This document shows, in pieces, positions 8,483 through 17,525 of a stretch of 64,000 bases of DNA (within the stretch, counting starts at the first letter, position 1; every line of letters starts with the position of its first letter). Made by a program: the position numbers and the translations under genes. The notes beneath the pieces were generated by a model. That model saw only the letters and a list, made by a program, of their open reading frames with translations. It did not search any database and had not been told where the DNA came from. The stretch lies in assembly GCF_000760695.4 (NCBI RefSeq), contig NZ_JHEG04000001.1, positions 6,454,204-6,518,203 of the forward strand. The letters run 5' to 3'. The stretch comes from Tolypothrix bouteillei VB521301 (GTDB lineage: Bacteria > Cyanobacteriota > Cyanobacteriia > Cyanobacteriales > Nostocaceae).

Positions 8483-9199
8483 TTACTTTAAAAACTGACC
8501 ACTAACCCAATTATTCAAAAAGAAAGCGACTGCAGCGCTACCTAAAGGAACTGTCAAATTGTCAATTCCAAACATTGAAAAAACTTCTAAGCCAGTCGCA
8601 ACTAAGGCGACTACCAAAGAAACTAACCAAGTTTGCCAAACATTACCCTGGAGGCTGAGTAGGATTGTACTGGCGATCGCATAGCTAACAGCAGTTACTG
8701 TGAGAGAACCTTCCAAGCTTTTTTGTCTCCCCAAAACTTTGTATTTGTGCTTACCAAATCGCTGACCGACAAGTGCTGCTAGTCCATCACCCCATGTCAT
8801 CACTAAGACTCCTAAAACTGCATAGTGGGGTTGCTGTATAGACCAGAAGCAAGCTATAAGGATACCAATACTGGCAGAATAGAAAAAAGTTCCGAGACTT
8901 TTGCGCCCAACGCTATCAATACCGGGGAGAATAGGAAATCGGTAAGACAACAGGGTGGCTGCACTCGCTACAATCGAAGCGGTAATACCCACGCTGGCTG
9001 GAATACCCAACCACCAAGCAACTAAGATTATGTTTCCAGTTCCAATATGTACGATCTTTCTGACAACTTCAGGGTCTTTGTCATCAAGACGATTCACCCG
9101 CCATGCGATCAGAAGCATGAGGAATACCCAAATTGACGCAATGGCAATTTGCGTGTAAACAGGAGGGATTGATTCTAAACCAGGTAATGAATTTAGCAA
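8483..9199 (-). CDS. Phytol kinase-like CTP-dependent polyprenol kinase
   Basis: A 238-residue membrane protein with about seven hydrophobic segments. It carries the diacylglycerol/dolichol/phytol kinase signatures RKIVHIGTGN (near residue 47), GDGLAALVGQRFGKH (near 138) and KSLEGS (near 163). In cyanobacteria and plastids this family (VTE5 type) phosphorylates phytol released from chlorophyll, feeding tocopherol and phylloquinone synthesis. The window also holds a DUF92/VTE6-like gene (31825-32613), which would add the second phosphate. A dolichol- or farnesol-kinase role cannot be excluded from sequence alone. Confidence 0.85.
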   Translation of the reverse strand: MLNSLPGLESIPPVYTQIAIASIWVFLMLLIAWRVNRLDDKDPEVVRKIVHIGTGNIILVAWWLGIPASVGITASIVASAATLLSYRFPILPGIDSVGRKSLGTFFYSASIGILIACFWSIQQPHYAVLGVLVMTWGDGLAALVGQRFGKHKYKVLGRQKSLEGSLTVTAVSYAIASTILLSLQGNVWQTWLVSLVVALVATGLEVFSMFGIDNLTVPLGSAAVAFFLNNWVSGQFLK

Positions 9200-9260
9200 A
9201 GATAAAACAAGATAAAAACTTTAGTCTTTAATACCACTTTATTAGATTTGAGCAACATAA

Positions 9261-9518
9261 ATGAAATTATTACTCATTTTACCGATTCGCTTTTATCGAA
9301 TGTTTATTTCACCGATGTTTCCTCCAAGCTGTCGCTTTCAACCAACTTGTTCAATGTACGCTCTCCAGGCTATTGAACGATTTGGGGTCTGGCGAGGTAG
9401 TTGGTTGGCTCTTCGGCGTATTTCCCGTTGTCATCCATTTCATCCCGGCGGTTACGATCCCGTACCGGAAAGAGATAGGGGGGACAGAGGAGACAAGGCA
9501 GACAAGGTAGATAAATAA
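9261..9518 (+). CDS. yidD: Membrane protein insertion efficiency factor YidD
   Basis: An 85-residue protein with the complete YidD core: [25 protein letters not shown], then [13 protein letters not shown](Y/H)DPVP. The conserved cysteines are present. YidD assists YidC in inserting proteins into the membrane. The C-terminal 18 residues ([16 protein letters not shown]) are not part of the family. They are encoded by a G-rich minisatellite (about 9470-9515), so the natural stop seems to have been lost into repeat DNA. It runs on to the dipeptidase gene 16 bases later. Confidence 0.93.
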   Translation: MKLLLILPIRFYRMFISPMFPPSCRFQPTCSMYALQAIERFGVWRGSWLALRRISRCHPFHPGGYDPVPERDRGDRGDKADKVDK

Positions 9519-9534
9519 TAAATACTTAAATAAA

Positions 9535-10242
9535 ATGCGACCCTATCATAAAGTACTCATTATTGAGTGTGGTGAACCTTTGGTACAGATTCCTTTGGAA
9601 CTATTTGCTGTAGAATCTCCCCATCCTTATGAAAGGTTGGGTGCGCCTTATGGCGATCGCTCACCTTATTTTCTTCGTAAAAGCGTTGTTGATAGCTTGG
9701 TAGTTGCTCAAAACTATCTCCAGCAAATCCGTCCTAACTGGCTGATCCAAATTTTTGATGCCTACCGTCCCGTGGAGGTACAGCAGTTTATGGTGAGTTA
9801 TGCTTTTTCCCAAGCCTTGCAGATGAGAGGGTTAAGTGAGGCTAAATTGTCACCAGAGCAGCTCGACGAGATTTGGGAGGAGGTTTATAAAATTTGGGCT
9901 GAACCCAGTTTGGATGAAAAAACACCTCCACCTCACAGCACGGGTGCAGCTGTTGACGTTACATTGGTGGATGATGCAGGAGCAATTGTCGATATGGGTT
10001 CGCCTATTGACGAGATGTCAGAGCGATCGCATCCGTCGTACTTTGGTAACGCGACCGATCTACAAGCGCAGCAGTTTCACGCTAACCGACAACTCCTGTG
10101 CGATGTTATGGAGACAGCAGGATTCAAGCGCAATCCCAGAGAGTGGTGGCATTTTTCCTCAGGCGATCAGATGTGGGCTTGGCTCAATAATGAAGCAAAT
10201 CCTGACAATTCATTAAATGCACGTTACGGACGCTTATCTTAA
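9535..10242 (+). CDS. D-alanyl-D-alanine dipeptidase, VanX/DdpX family (peptidase M15D)
   Basis: A 235-residue zinc peptidase with the VanX active-site pattern. It has FDAYRP (conserved Arg), HSTGAAVDVTL (SxHxxGxAxD type, supplying zinc His and Asp) and EWWHFS (catalytic Glu and zinc His). It cleaves D-Ala-D-Ala dipeptide. In bacteria without vancomycin resistance it is thought to recycle peptidoglycan-derived dipeptide. There is no signal peptide, so it is cytoplasmic. It follows yidD closely and may be co-transcribed. No vanH/vanA genes are nearby, so a resistance function is unlikely. Confidence 0.9.
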   Translation: MRPYHKVLIIECGEPLVQIPLELFAVESPHPYERLGAPYGDRSPYFLRKSVVDSLVVAQNYLQQIRPNWLIQIFDAYRPVEVQQFMVSYAFSQALQMRGLSEAKLSPEQLDEIWEEVYKIWAEPSLDEKTPPPHSTGAAVDVTLVDDAGAIVDMGSPIDEMSERSHPSYFGNATDLQAQQFHANRQLLCDVMETAGFKRNPREWWHFSSGDQMWAWLNNEANPDNSLNARYGRLS

Positions 10243-10258
10243 AACGTTACCACCAACC

Positions 10259-10326
10259 TATGCCCGCAAGAGCTATACGCTAGTCTCCAGGGCGCAGGAA
10301 ACCCGCTTACAGGGATAGACTCACCA
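10259..10326 (+). repeat. Dispersed palindromic repeat, family B (degenerate copy)
   Basis: A unit containing GGAAACCCGC, TTACAGGGA and GACTCACCA that matches, with changes, the copies at 42449-42497 and 42537-42586 and the inverted copy near 17185-17245. It fills the gap between the convergent dipeptidase and TspO genes. Confidence 0.6.
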
Positions 10327-10340
10327 CTAACAACTAACCC

Positions 10341-10814
10341 TCAAGCATCTTGAGGATTAAGTTGAATTAACTCATCTGTAGTATAAGTTCCTACTGGGCT
10401 CCAGATTAAATACGGAACAAGCAGTAAAGCAGCCAGTTTAGATATTGGTAAAACGGCGATTGTCAGTAACACACCCAAAATAACGCCAATCGATCCAATA
10501 ATTTCTCCGATTTTTAAACTCCGCCACCTAAGCATGAGTGGAATGTAAGAGATAGTAATAATTTCCAACAAGAGAAACAGACCCATCAAGAGCCAACTTC
10601 TCAAACTCCCTGGGTTTTGCTGCCAAACAATATTAGCGGAAGCCGCACCGCAAAGAAAAATAAAAGTCCAAATGAAGGGAATTAGTGGTTCAAAGACTAA
10701 CCAACGGGGTCGCGTTAACCGTGCAAACCACTTAACGTCACGAGGTGTTATAAAAAAACTGCCAACTGCAATTGAAAAAGTGACAGCCCCAATTACCATC
10801 CAAGATTGAATCAT
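10341..10814 (-). CDS. TspO/MBR family membrane protein (copy 1)
   Basis: A 157-residue five-helix membrane protein of the tryptophan-rich sensory protein family. It starts MIQSWMVIGAVTF, with R(P)RW after RLTR, FIWTFIFLCGAASA and P.L.W..(V/I)GTYTT near the end. The start at 10814 is chosen because it makes the protein exactly collinear with its neighbour copy at 10954-11427; an upstream in-frame ATG would add 21 residues that the copy lacks. TspO proteins bind porphyrins, heme and bilins and are linked to stress responses. Here it is the downstream member of a tandem pair. Confidence 0.87.
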   Translation of the reverse strand: MIQSWMVIGAVTFSIAVGSFFITPRDVKWFARLTRPRWLVFEPLIPFIWTFIFLCGAASANIVWQQNPGSLRSWLLMGLFLLLEIITISYIPLMLRWRSLKIGEIIGSIGVILGVLLTIAVLPISKLAALLLVPYLIWSPVGTYTTDELIQLNPQDA

Positions 10815-10953
10815 TGCTTTATACCTTATTAAGCATTTTGTCAAGCAACACAAGGCAATTGTGGCAATTGAGGGCATAATTTTAATCAGTCGTAAGTTGG
10901 AATTGTTTCATGGCTAGTGGTTAATAGTTGGTAACAACTAACCACTCTCTAAT

Positions 10954-11427
10954 TTACGCATCCTTTGGATTAAGTTGTATCATTTTCCCAGTAGTATACG
11001 TACCAATGGGGCTCCAAAGTAAATAAGGAACAAGAAGCAGCGCTGCCCAACCAGAAACAGATAAAACTGTGATTGCTAGTATAATTCCTACAATAAAACC
11101 CGTACCGCCAACGATCGTACCCGCTTTCAAACTGCGAAGTCGAAGCATAACCGGGTTATAAGCAACTGTAACAATTTCTAAAAGGAGATATAAAACCATG
11201 AGCAACCAAGTTTTCGTTGTTCCTGGATTTTTTTCCCAAACAATATAAGCTGACCAAGCACCACAAATAAATACTACAGTCCAGATAACTGGGATTGCTG
11301 CCTCAAAAGTAAGCCATCTCGGTCTTTGCAAACGCTTAAACCACTTGACATCGTTGGGAGTAATGATGTTAGAAGCTAATGCAACCAAGAATGCCACTCC
11401 GCCAATCACCATCCAGGATTTAATCAT
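10954..11427 (-). CDS. TspO/MBR family membrane protein (copy 2)
   Basis: A 157-residue paralogue of the next gene downstream, with the same length, the same block order (MIKSWMVIGG, RPRWLTFE, IWTVVFICGAWSAY, LLLVPYLLWSPIGTYTT) and the same C-terminal QLNP(Q/K)DA. By eye about half to two-thirds of residues are identical. The two genes are 139 bases apart on the same strand, so this is a tandem duplication retained as two full-length genes. Differences fall mainly in helices 3 and 4, which could mean altered ligand choice (inference). Confidence 0.88.
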   Translation of the reverse strand: MIKSWMVIGGVAFLVALASNIITPNDVKWFKRLQRPRWLTFEAAIPVIWTVVFICGAWSAYIVWEKNPGTTKTWLLMVLYLLLEIVTVAYNPVMLRLRSLKAGTIVGGTGFIVGIILAITVLSVSGWAALLLVPYLLWSPIGTYTTGKMIQLNPKDA

Positions 11428-11543
11428 CCTTCACCCTTTGCTAGGCTCGCATATAAGATTTCTCAATCCAATTTTGTCAAGTTTTAGCTAAATAACTCAT
11501 CAATCCTGAGTTTGAAAAAGGGAATAGGGATCGATCGCACGTT

Positions 11544-12221
11544 CTACACCAGACCGGAACGTAAAGCGACAACAGCTGCTTGTACGCGGTCATCAACAGA
11601 GAGTTTATTCATAATTCCGCGAACGTGTGTTTTAACAGTGTTGGGACTGAGATAGAGTTTTTCAGCAATCTCTGGATTGCTATATCCTTCTACCATCAGT
11701 TTCAACACTTCTAACTCGCGCTGAGACAAATTTGCTGTATTTCCACTAGGAGTAGGTGGTTTAAGATTTTCAATAACGCGTCTGGCAATTTGGGGATCGA
11801 GGTAAGCCGCACCTTCAACAGCAGCTGCGATCGCACTCAACAATCGTTCTACACTTGCGCCTTTGATACAATAAGCATCTGCACCACTAGATAAAGCAGC
11901 AACAATCTCTGTATCTGTTTTATGAGACGTTAACATCACCACATGAGTCTCTGGAAGCGCTGCTTTTATTTGTTGTGTTGCTGCGATTCCGTCCAAACGC
12001 GGTAATCCAATATCCATTACTACCAGATCTGGTTTTAATTTGAGTGCTGCTTGAACGCCCAAGTAACCATCTTCTGCTTGTCCGACAATTTCTAATTGGG
12101 GATGAGCCATAAGTGATTGTTCGAGTCCGAGTTGCATCATTGGGTCATCTTCGACAATAAGAACTCGTAGGGGAGAAGCATTAGCTGGCAAATTTAAGGG
12201 AAAGGAACTTTCTAAAGACAT
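11544..12221 (-). CDS. NarL/FixJ-type response regulator (REC + LuxR HTH)
   Basis: A 225-residue two-domain regulator. The receiver domain (about 18-135) has the acidic pair VEDD, the phosphoacceptor Asp in VVMDIGLPRLDG, the Thr/Ser in MLTSHK and the Lys in CIKGAS. The LuxR-type DNA-binding domain (about 160-222) reads LSQRELEVLKLMVEGYSNPEIAEKL then SPNTVKTH. The parts needed for phosphorylation and DNA binding are present. No sensor kinase gene is adjacent, so it is an orphan regulator here. A heptamer-repeat patch lies just upstream of its start. Confidence 0.92.
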   Translation of the reverse strand: MSLESSFPLNLPANASPLRVLIVEDDPMMQLGLEQSLMAHPQLEIVGQAEDGYLGVQAALKLKPDLVVMDIGLPRLDGIAATQQIKAALPETHVVMLTSHKTDTEIVAALSSGADAYCIKGASVERLLSAIAAAVEGAAYLDPQIARRVIENLKPPTPSGNTANLSQRELEVLKLMVEGYSNPEIAEKLYLSPNTVKTHVRGIMNKLSVDDRVQAAVVALRSGLV

Positions 12222-12227
12222 TTTTGT

Positions 12228-12317
12228 GAATTATGAATTATGAATTATGAATTATGAATTGTAATTGGTGAATTCTGAATTTTATTTTCATCATTTATCA
12301 TTCATAATTCATAATTC
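12228..12317. repeat. Short tandem repeat (GAATTAT heptamer) with inverted copies
   Basis: Four perfect copies of GAATTAT run from 12228 to 12255, followed by GAATTGT. The reverse complement ATAATTC appears twice at 12304-12317. It lies between era and the response regulator and could fold into an AT-rich hairpin. Heptamer repeats of this kind are a known trait of filamentous cyanobacterial genomes. Confidence 0.8.
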
Positions 12318-12320
12318 TTT

Positions 12321-13277
12321 TTACTCTTCTACGCGATATCCCAAGTCTGCCAATCGCATCCGAGAATGACGCCATTTCGGTTGTACTTTGACAAATAGCT
12401 CTAGGTAGACTTTACCAGCAATTAACTTTTGGATTTGCTCGCGAGCAGCACTACCAATTGCTTTTAACATGGTTCCACCTTTACCAATAAGAATGCCTTT
12501 TTGGGAATCGCGTTCTACGTGTATGGTAGCAAAGACTCGGGTAATAGTCGGAGTTTCCTCTACGCGATCGATTGCGATCGCCACTGAATGAGGAACTTCT
12601 TCACGAGTTAACAGTAAAATTTGTTCTCTGATTAACTCACCCATGATGAAGCGTTCTGGTTGATCGGTTACCAAATCGGGTGGATAGTACATCGGTCCTG
12701 GCTCTAATTGTTCAATTAGTAACCTTTGCAGTTCCGACAATCCGCTCCCTGTCTTAGCTGAAAATTTTACCGTTTGCCATTGAAGTGACTTTGCTAATTG
12801 AGCGTAACTCCCATCTATTTGTTGAAACTCTGCTGGTTGTTGGTCAATTTTATTCAAACCCAATATCACTGGTGTTTGACTGCGATTCAGTAGCTCGGAA
12901 ATGTACAGATCGCCTGTTCCACAGACCGTAGAGCCATCCACAACAAACAGCACAATATCCACTGATTCAATTGCTATTTTGGCATTTTGCACCAAAACCT
13001 CTCCCAATTGATGGTGGGGTTTATGGATTCCTGGTGTATCTACAAAGATTAACTGTGCTTCTGGTGTTGTTAAAATGCCTCGCAACCGATTCCTTGTTGT
13101 TTGTGCGACTGGTGATGTAATGGCAATTTTTTGTCCTACCAAATGATTCATCAGCGTAGATTTACCGACATTAGGGCGACCAATAATGCCAATAAAACCC
13201 GACTTAAATCCAGGAGGAGCCTGCGGAATCATCACTTCTCCTGAATTAGAGAAGATGTTACTATCACTACTATTCAC
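12321..13277 (-). CDS. era: GTPase Era
   Basis: A 318-residue protein with the five G motifs: GRPNVGKST (G1), the QTTRNR switch, DTPGIH (G3), NKID (G4) and SAKTG (G5). A C-terminal KH domain (about 225-305) carries the G(K)GG loop (IGKGGTMLK). Era binds the 3' end of 16S rRNA and takes part in 30S subunit maturation. Length and motifs are complete. The N-terminal extension of about 24 residues before GFIGIIGRPN is typical of cyanobacterial Era, so the ATG at 13277 is kept. Confidence 0.96.
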   Translation of the reverse strand: MNSSDSNIFSNSGEVMIPQAPPGFKSGFIGIIGRPNVGKSTLMNHLVGQKIAITSPVAQTTRNRLRGILTTPEAQLIFVDTPGIHKPHHQLGEVLVQNAKIAIESVDIVLFVVDGSTVCGTGDLYISELLNRSQTPVILGLNKIDQQPAEFQQIDGSYAQLAKSLQWQTVKFSAKTGSGLSELQRLLIEQLEPGPMYYPPDLVTDQPERFIMGELIREQILLLTREEVPHSVAIAIDRVEETPTITRVFATIHVERDSQKGILIGKGGTMLKAIGSAAREQIQKLIAGKVYLELFVKVQPKWRHSRMRLADLGYRVEE

Positions 13278-13444
13278 TCTTTGGCTCCACCCTCATCTTG
13301 TACCTTTAAAATTCCTAAATTTTGTTGTAAACAGAGAAAAAACATAAAATCACCCTGGCACTTCTCTTAATTGCCTTACGCCTTTGCTTAAAGTTTAACA
13401 ATCTAATGGTCATATTTGTAGTTCCACTGATGAGCGCTCGCGGG

Positions 13445-14602
13445 TTACTGGTTATTGGTCACCGCAATCAAACCCAGTACAAACTCACCTTCATTAACGG
13501 CGTGATTGGTTGATGAGTCGTAAATTAGCCCATCTTGTTCGGCAAAGACATCAATGACAGTTGGTAATTTGCCTTCTTTATTAAATTGCAATACTTGATA
13601 CAATTTATCTCCTACCTTTACCGAACTTCCCAATTCAACTTTTGATTGAATCATTCCACCTGTTGGAGCATAATATTTTTTGGCTTGGCTTCTCGTGCTA
13701 AAACTCATCTCAGGGGATGTGTTTTGTAATAAATCTCCTTTTACAGAAATGTCAGCAGTTTGCAGCACTCCTTTCTGGACTAAATAATTTTTTATACCCC
13801 TAAGTCCTTTCTCAACTGAATCGGGATTCATCTGCATTCCCGTTCCAAGTTCTAGCGTCCAAGCTTCCACATCAAACTTATTTTCTCTACCAAGTTCTTT
13901 GAAACATTTTTCCAGTGCTAACCAAGGTTTGATAAATGCTTCATCAAAAGCATTGCCATCATATTCATCTAATAAAATTCCAAGTGGAAGTAAAAAGTAT
14001 TTTGCACTTTCTTCTCGATCGCGGAAGTAATATACATAGTTTAATCCTTGAGTTGTATGGCTGTGTATGTCGATCAGGTAATCTGCATCTATACTCAAAG
14101 ATTGCAATTTATAACGAAATTTTTCTGTATAGGAGACGCTACTAGAAGAGTTAATCTTTTCTAAAAGATCTGTAAATTTTTGCTGAATAGCATCAAGATA
14201 ATTTTTTCGTACTGTTTCTATATTTAAATGAATTTGAGAGCGAGCGAATTCCATTATATTTTTAGTAAACTTCTCATAATCCCAAAAAATACGGTTCCAA
14301 TCTTTAGCTTCCGAAATACAATACCTTCCAGAAGAAAAAAAATGCGATCGCTGATTTGTACTCATAGAATTACAAACAGGAACCAGCCAGATTTCTCCAG
14401 CTAGGTCTGTGGGCTCTACAGATAGCAAAAATTCAATAAGTTGGTGAATAACAGCATTGCCAACAATTTCTGCACCGTGTAGGTTAGATTGAATATAAAC
14501 TTTTTTGCCGGGATGAGCACCATTAAATTTATAGACTTGAAACGAGAGTACATCGCCTGAAGCCATATGGCGCTGCGGGATTGTTTCAATGTTTGGAAGC
14601 AT
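13445..14602 (-). CDS. Succinylglutamate desuccinylase/aspartoacylase-family zinc hydrolase
   Basis: A 385-residue M14-like metallohydrolase. The zinc motif NLHGAE (HxxE type, residues about 40-45) is followed by a conserved NS(M)..N(Q)R segment. A second zinc-histidine region reads DIHSHT, and a C-terminal Glu-containing segment ELGTG is present. A beta-rich C-terminal part (about 300-380, containing GGMI and VKVGDKLYQV) resembles the extra domain of the AspA/AstE group. Such enzymes remove acyl groups from amino acids or small amides. The true substrate is unknown. It is divergent from rsmE, with 80 bases of repeat-rich spacer. Confidence 0.78.
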   Translation of the reverse strand: MLPNIETIPQRHMASGDVLSFQVYKFNGAHPGKKVYIQSNLHGAEIVGNAVIHQLIEFLLSVEPTDLAGEIWLVPVCNSMSTNQRSHFFSSGRYCISEAKDWNRIFWDYEKFTKNIMEFARSQIHLNIETVRKNYLDAIQQKFTDLLEKINSSSSVSYTEKFRYKLQSLSIDADYLIDIHSHTTQGLNYVYYFRDREESAKYFLLPLGILLDEYDGNAFDEAFIKPWLALEKCFKELGRENKFDVEAWTLELGTGMQMNPDSVEKGLRGIKNYLVQKGVLQTADISVKGDLLQNTSPEMSFSTRSQAKKYYAPTGGMIQSKVELGSSVKVGDKLYQVLQFNKEGKLPTVIDVFAEQDGLIYDSSTNHAVNEGEFVLGLIAVTNNQ

Positions 14603-14682
14603 GACAGTGCTGAGGGATAATGAATAAATAAATTAAACCAATAACAACTAACAAATAACAACCAACAACTAACCCTTAACAA

Positions 14683-15423
14683 ATGCAAAGAATTGCGATC
14701 GCGCCATCCCAACTCCAACAAGGGCAAATTTTGCTCACTCCCCAACAACAGCATTATCTGGGGCGTGTTTTGCGTTTGCGTACAGGCGATCGCTTTATTG
14801 CAATGGATGGAATGGGACAATGGTGGCTGGCGTCTTTGGAAGGGGATAACGCTCGGGTTTTAGAACCAATGGTCGTGCAAACCGAATTAAGAGCAACCAT
14901 AACGCTGATACTGGCTTTGCCTAAGGGTAACGCATTTGATGATGTAGTACGCAGCTGTACTGAGTTAGGAGTTGCTATCATTGCTCCGGCGATCGGCGAT
15001 CGGACTTTACTCAAACCAAGCTCTCAGAAACTTGAAAGATGGCAGCGAATTGCACGAGAAGCCGCAGAACAATCCGAACGTTCTTTTGTTCCGACTATTT
15101 TAGAACCTGTCTCCTTCAGCACAGCTTTATCATCTGCAAGCGATTGGCAATACATCTGTGTTGCTCGCGGTCAGTCTCCTCATTTGCGAGATTGCTTGCA
15201 AAACAACACACAAATGGCAAATGACGACGGACAAAGAACAATTGCCATTGCAGTGGGACCGGAGGGAGGATGGACGCAAAAAGAAGTAGAGTGCGCTATT
15301 GACGCAGGATTTCAACCTGTTTCGCTTGGGCGTCGCATTCTCAGAGCAGTCACAGCTCCAATTGTTGCCCTATCTATTGTGGCAGCTGAGTTAGAATCTG
15401 GAAAATTTGGGAACTATAAATAA
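14683..15423 (+). CDS. rsmE: 16S rRNA (uracil-1498-N3)-methyltransferase
   Basis: A 246-residue SPOUT-class methyltransferase. It has an N-terminal PUA-like part (YLGRVLRLRTGDRF), then a trefoil-knot domain with LPKGNAFDDVVRSCTELG, the SAM-binding AVGPEGGW and the knot segment SLGRRILRAVTAP. It methylates U1498 of 16S rRNA. The HIP1-containing start region MQRIAIAPSQL fits the family start. The TPR gene 96 bases downstream is on the same strand and may share its transcript. Confidence 0.94.
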   Translation: MQRIAIAPSQLQQGQILLTPQQQHYLGRVLRLRTGDRFIAMDGMGQWWLASLEGDNARVLEPMVVQTELRATITLILALPKGNAFDDVVRSCTELGVAIIAPAIGDRTLLKPSSQKLERWQRIAREAAEQSERSFVPTILEPVSFSTALSSASDWQYICVARGQSPHLRDCLQNNTQMANDDGQRTIAIAVGPEGGWTQKEVECAIDAGFQPVSLGRRILRAVTAPIVALSIVAAELESGKFGNYK

Positions 15424-15519
15424 TAATTTGGTGCTAAGACTTACCGCCTGCTGTGAGTCCAATACTGCAAACCCTTAACTTGACTGTCTGCAAAATCCCA
15501 AATCTAAAATCCCAAATCC

Positions 15520-16608
15520 ATGCTTGAGCAAGTTGCTTCTGCCTTAGAGCGTAAAGATTATGCTACTGCTGCTAAATTACTCAAACAGTTACTGAAAGAA
15601 TCGCCAGATAATCCTTGGGTGCAGTTTTATTTGGGAAGGTTCTATGAATCTACTGGAAAGCAAGCAGAGGCGGAAAAATCTTACCGCCGACTGTTACGCG
15701 ATACGACGAATTCTAAGTTACTGACACAAGCACGTCAAGGTTTGCAACGCTTGGAAGACATCGCAAAAGAGGAGCGACAGCAAGCGAAAGCGAAAGCAAC
15801 AGCTGATTCTGGCAATAAAGAATTGGGAGTCTTAGTCTTAGAACCAATTGGCAATGATTTGAAAACTCAAGCAGCACAAAAATTTGCTCAAATTATGCAG
15901 ATTGATGCTTATAATGCAAGACTGATGCTGCCAAGTCGGAGTTGGCGCGTATATCGAGCGGGAGCAGTAGGAGAGCTAAAATATTATGGAGAACAGCTAC
16001 GTAATGCTGATATTCCCTGTTTTTGGACGAGTCTTTCTGAAATTCAAAAAATTAAAGTCTTTCAAGTCAGTTACTTTCAAGAATCTACTTCAGGTATAAC
16101 CGTCATTTGCAAAAATGATTCAAATCAACTTGGTTCCCTTAACTTTGAATGGTCAGAAGTCCGAGGACGCGTACAGGGACTGCTACCTATTTTTGAACAA
16201 GTTGTAGACAGAAACGTGCGTGGTCAATTGGAACGCAAAACTCAAACTCAAGACTATTTTAAATTTTGCGATTTACATCTTCCTGGAAGAAAATCAATTT
16301 TGCGATTTTATGATAATGGATATAACTATCATGAAGGTATAGAAATTGCCGATCGCATGAGCCAAAGTACGATCAAAATGAATTGGAATAAATTGTTAAG
16401 CTGGCTTGACCAAAAGCTTCTACAGGTTGAAGTATGGTCGGAGTTTACACATTTTGCAGAAACAGTATTAGACAGAACAGAGCTACTACATCAAATTCCA
16501 TCTCATATTCATTTATTTCGTCGAGAACCAACTGCTTGGGACTCAGCTTTTCACTTATACAGTAGTTTGGTTTTTTTACAAAATGTTGCAATTAACAGCA
16601 ACTATTGA
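15520..16608 (+). CDS. TPR-containing protein, unknown function
   Basis: A 362-residue protein with tetratricopeptide repeats in the first 85 residues (ALERKDYATAAKLLKQLL, WVQFYLGRFYESTGKQAEAEKSYRRLL). A basic helical linker rich in Ala and Lys follows (about 85-105). The remaining 250-residue globular region has no motif I recognise. There is no signal peptide or membrane span. Arrangement behind rsmE and overall look suggest a conserved cyanobacterial scaffold protein, but the partner is unknown. Confidence 0.72.
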   Translation: MLEQVASALERKDYATAAKLLKQLLKESPDNPWVQFYLGRFYESTGKQAEAEKSYRRLLRDTTNSKLLTQARQGLQRLEDIAKEERQQAKAKATADSGNKELGVLVLEPIGNDLKTQAAQKFAQIMQIDAYNARLMLPSRSWRVYRAGAVGELKYYGEQLRNADIPCFWTSLSEIQKIKVFQVSYFQESTSGITVICKNDSNQLGSLNFEWSEVRGRVQGLLPIFEQVVDRNVRGQLERKTQTQDYFKFCDLHLPGRKSILRFYDNGYNYHEGIEIADRMSQSTIKMNWNKLLSWLDQKLLQVEVWSEFTHFAETVLDRTELLHQIPSHIHLFRREPTAWDSAFHLYSSLVFLQNVAINSNY

Positions 16609-17184
16609 CCAGTTACTTACCGGATTTAAAACAGGTATTTAGATAATAAAGCAATTTCTTTTTTCCATATATAAATTAAGGGGCTTACAGGGTAAGGTTT
16701 ATTTGTAATTTCTATGTATGATGATTGTAATTAGTAATGTGTGTTTGATTCAAAAATTTAATAAAATTTTAATTAATACTCAATTTTATCCTAATTTTCC
16801 TACTTGTAATTTTTCGTAACTTTTAAGAAGCTTTAGTAACATACCTTTTCGGGTCGATAAAACCTAGAAAGCTTTGATAAAACTGGATTATCGTAATTTG
16901 CATTTCTAAGCAAATGTGGCTAAGTTAATACTTGACATTCTCATAAAAGCACTGAGATACTTAATAAGACAACAGAAACACCTTAAAGCTTTACACACTT
17001 ATAGTTTTGTATGAAACCTGCTTGAGCGCTCCAAGCAAAGGTTGGGAAAATGCATTCTTATCTCACTCGCAGTTTCTAGTTACATGGATGAGACACATAT
17101 GTTTGTATCAACGCATGTTTAGTCCAATATATTTGGCAAACAAGTGATACTAAATTCGCGTCTTATACCCCCTTTATAATAGAG

Positions 17185-17300
17185 TCCGCGCAGGCGGTGA
17201 GTTTAGTCCTGTAGGCGGGTTTCCCGCCGTAGGGAACTAGCGAACCCGAAGGGACTTCGTTTGTATAGCCGTGATTTCTAATCACTAGGGCTTACTTGGG
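17185..17300. repeat. Compound dispersed repeat: inverted family B unit joined to a solo family A hairpin
   Basis: The first part (CCTGTAGGCGGG.. then CCCGCCGTAGGGAACTAGC) is the reverse complement of family B units at 42.4-42.6 kb. The second part (17266-17290, TGTATAGCCGTGATTTCTAATCAC) matches the hairpin-2 half of the palindrome units flanking the Y1 transposase at 59.8-61.9 kb. It looks like a landing or remnant of the same mobile palindrome about 42 kb away. Confidence 0.7.
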
Positions 17301-17525
17301 GTGGTAAAAACGGATTTGGTATGATATGGCAGTTATCGGGACTGTGATGAAGGCAATAAGAATTATTGTAAATTAAAACAAACATTGCATATTTTTTAAT
17401 TCAAAATACCATTTTATGGAGTAACAATAACTGATTGCTTGTAAAACGGATATTTTAATATATTATACAAAAGTACTTTTTGTAAAAAAATACAAAAATG
17501 TTGTTTTATCATCAAACAGTAGCCC

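Noticed and set aside
9535..10242. Vancomycin resistance gene
   Set aside because: VanX-like dipeptidase without vanH or a D-Ala-D-Lac ligase nearby; a housekeeping dipeptide-recycling role is more likely.
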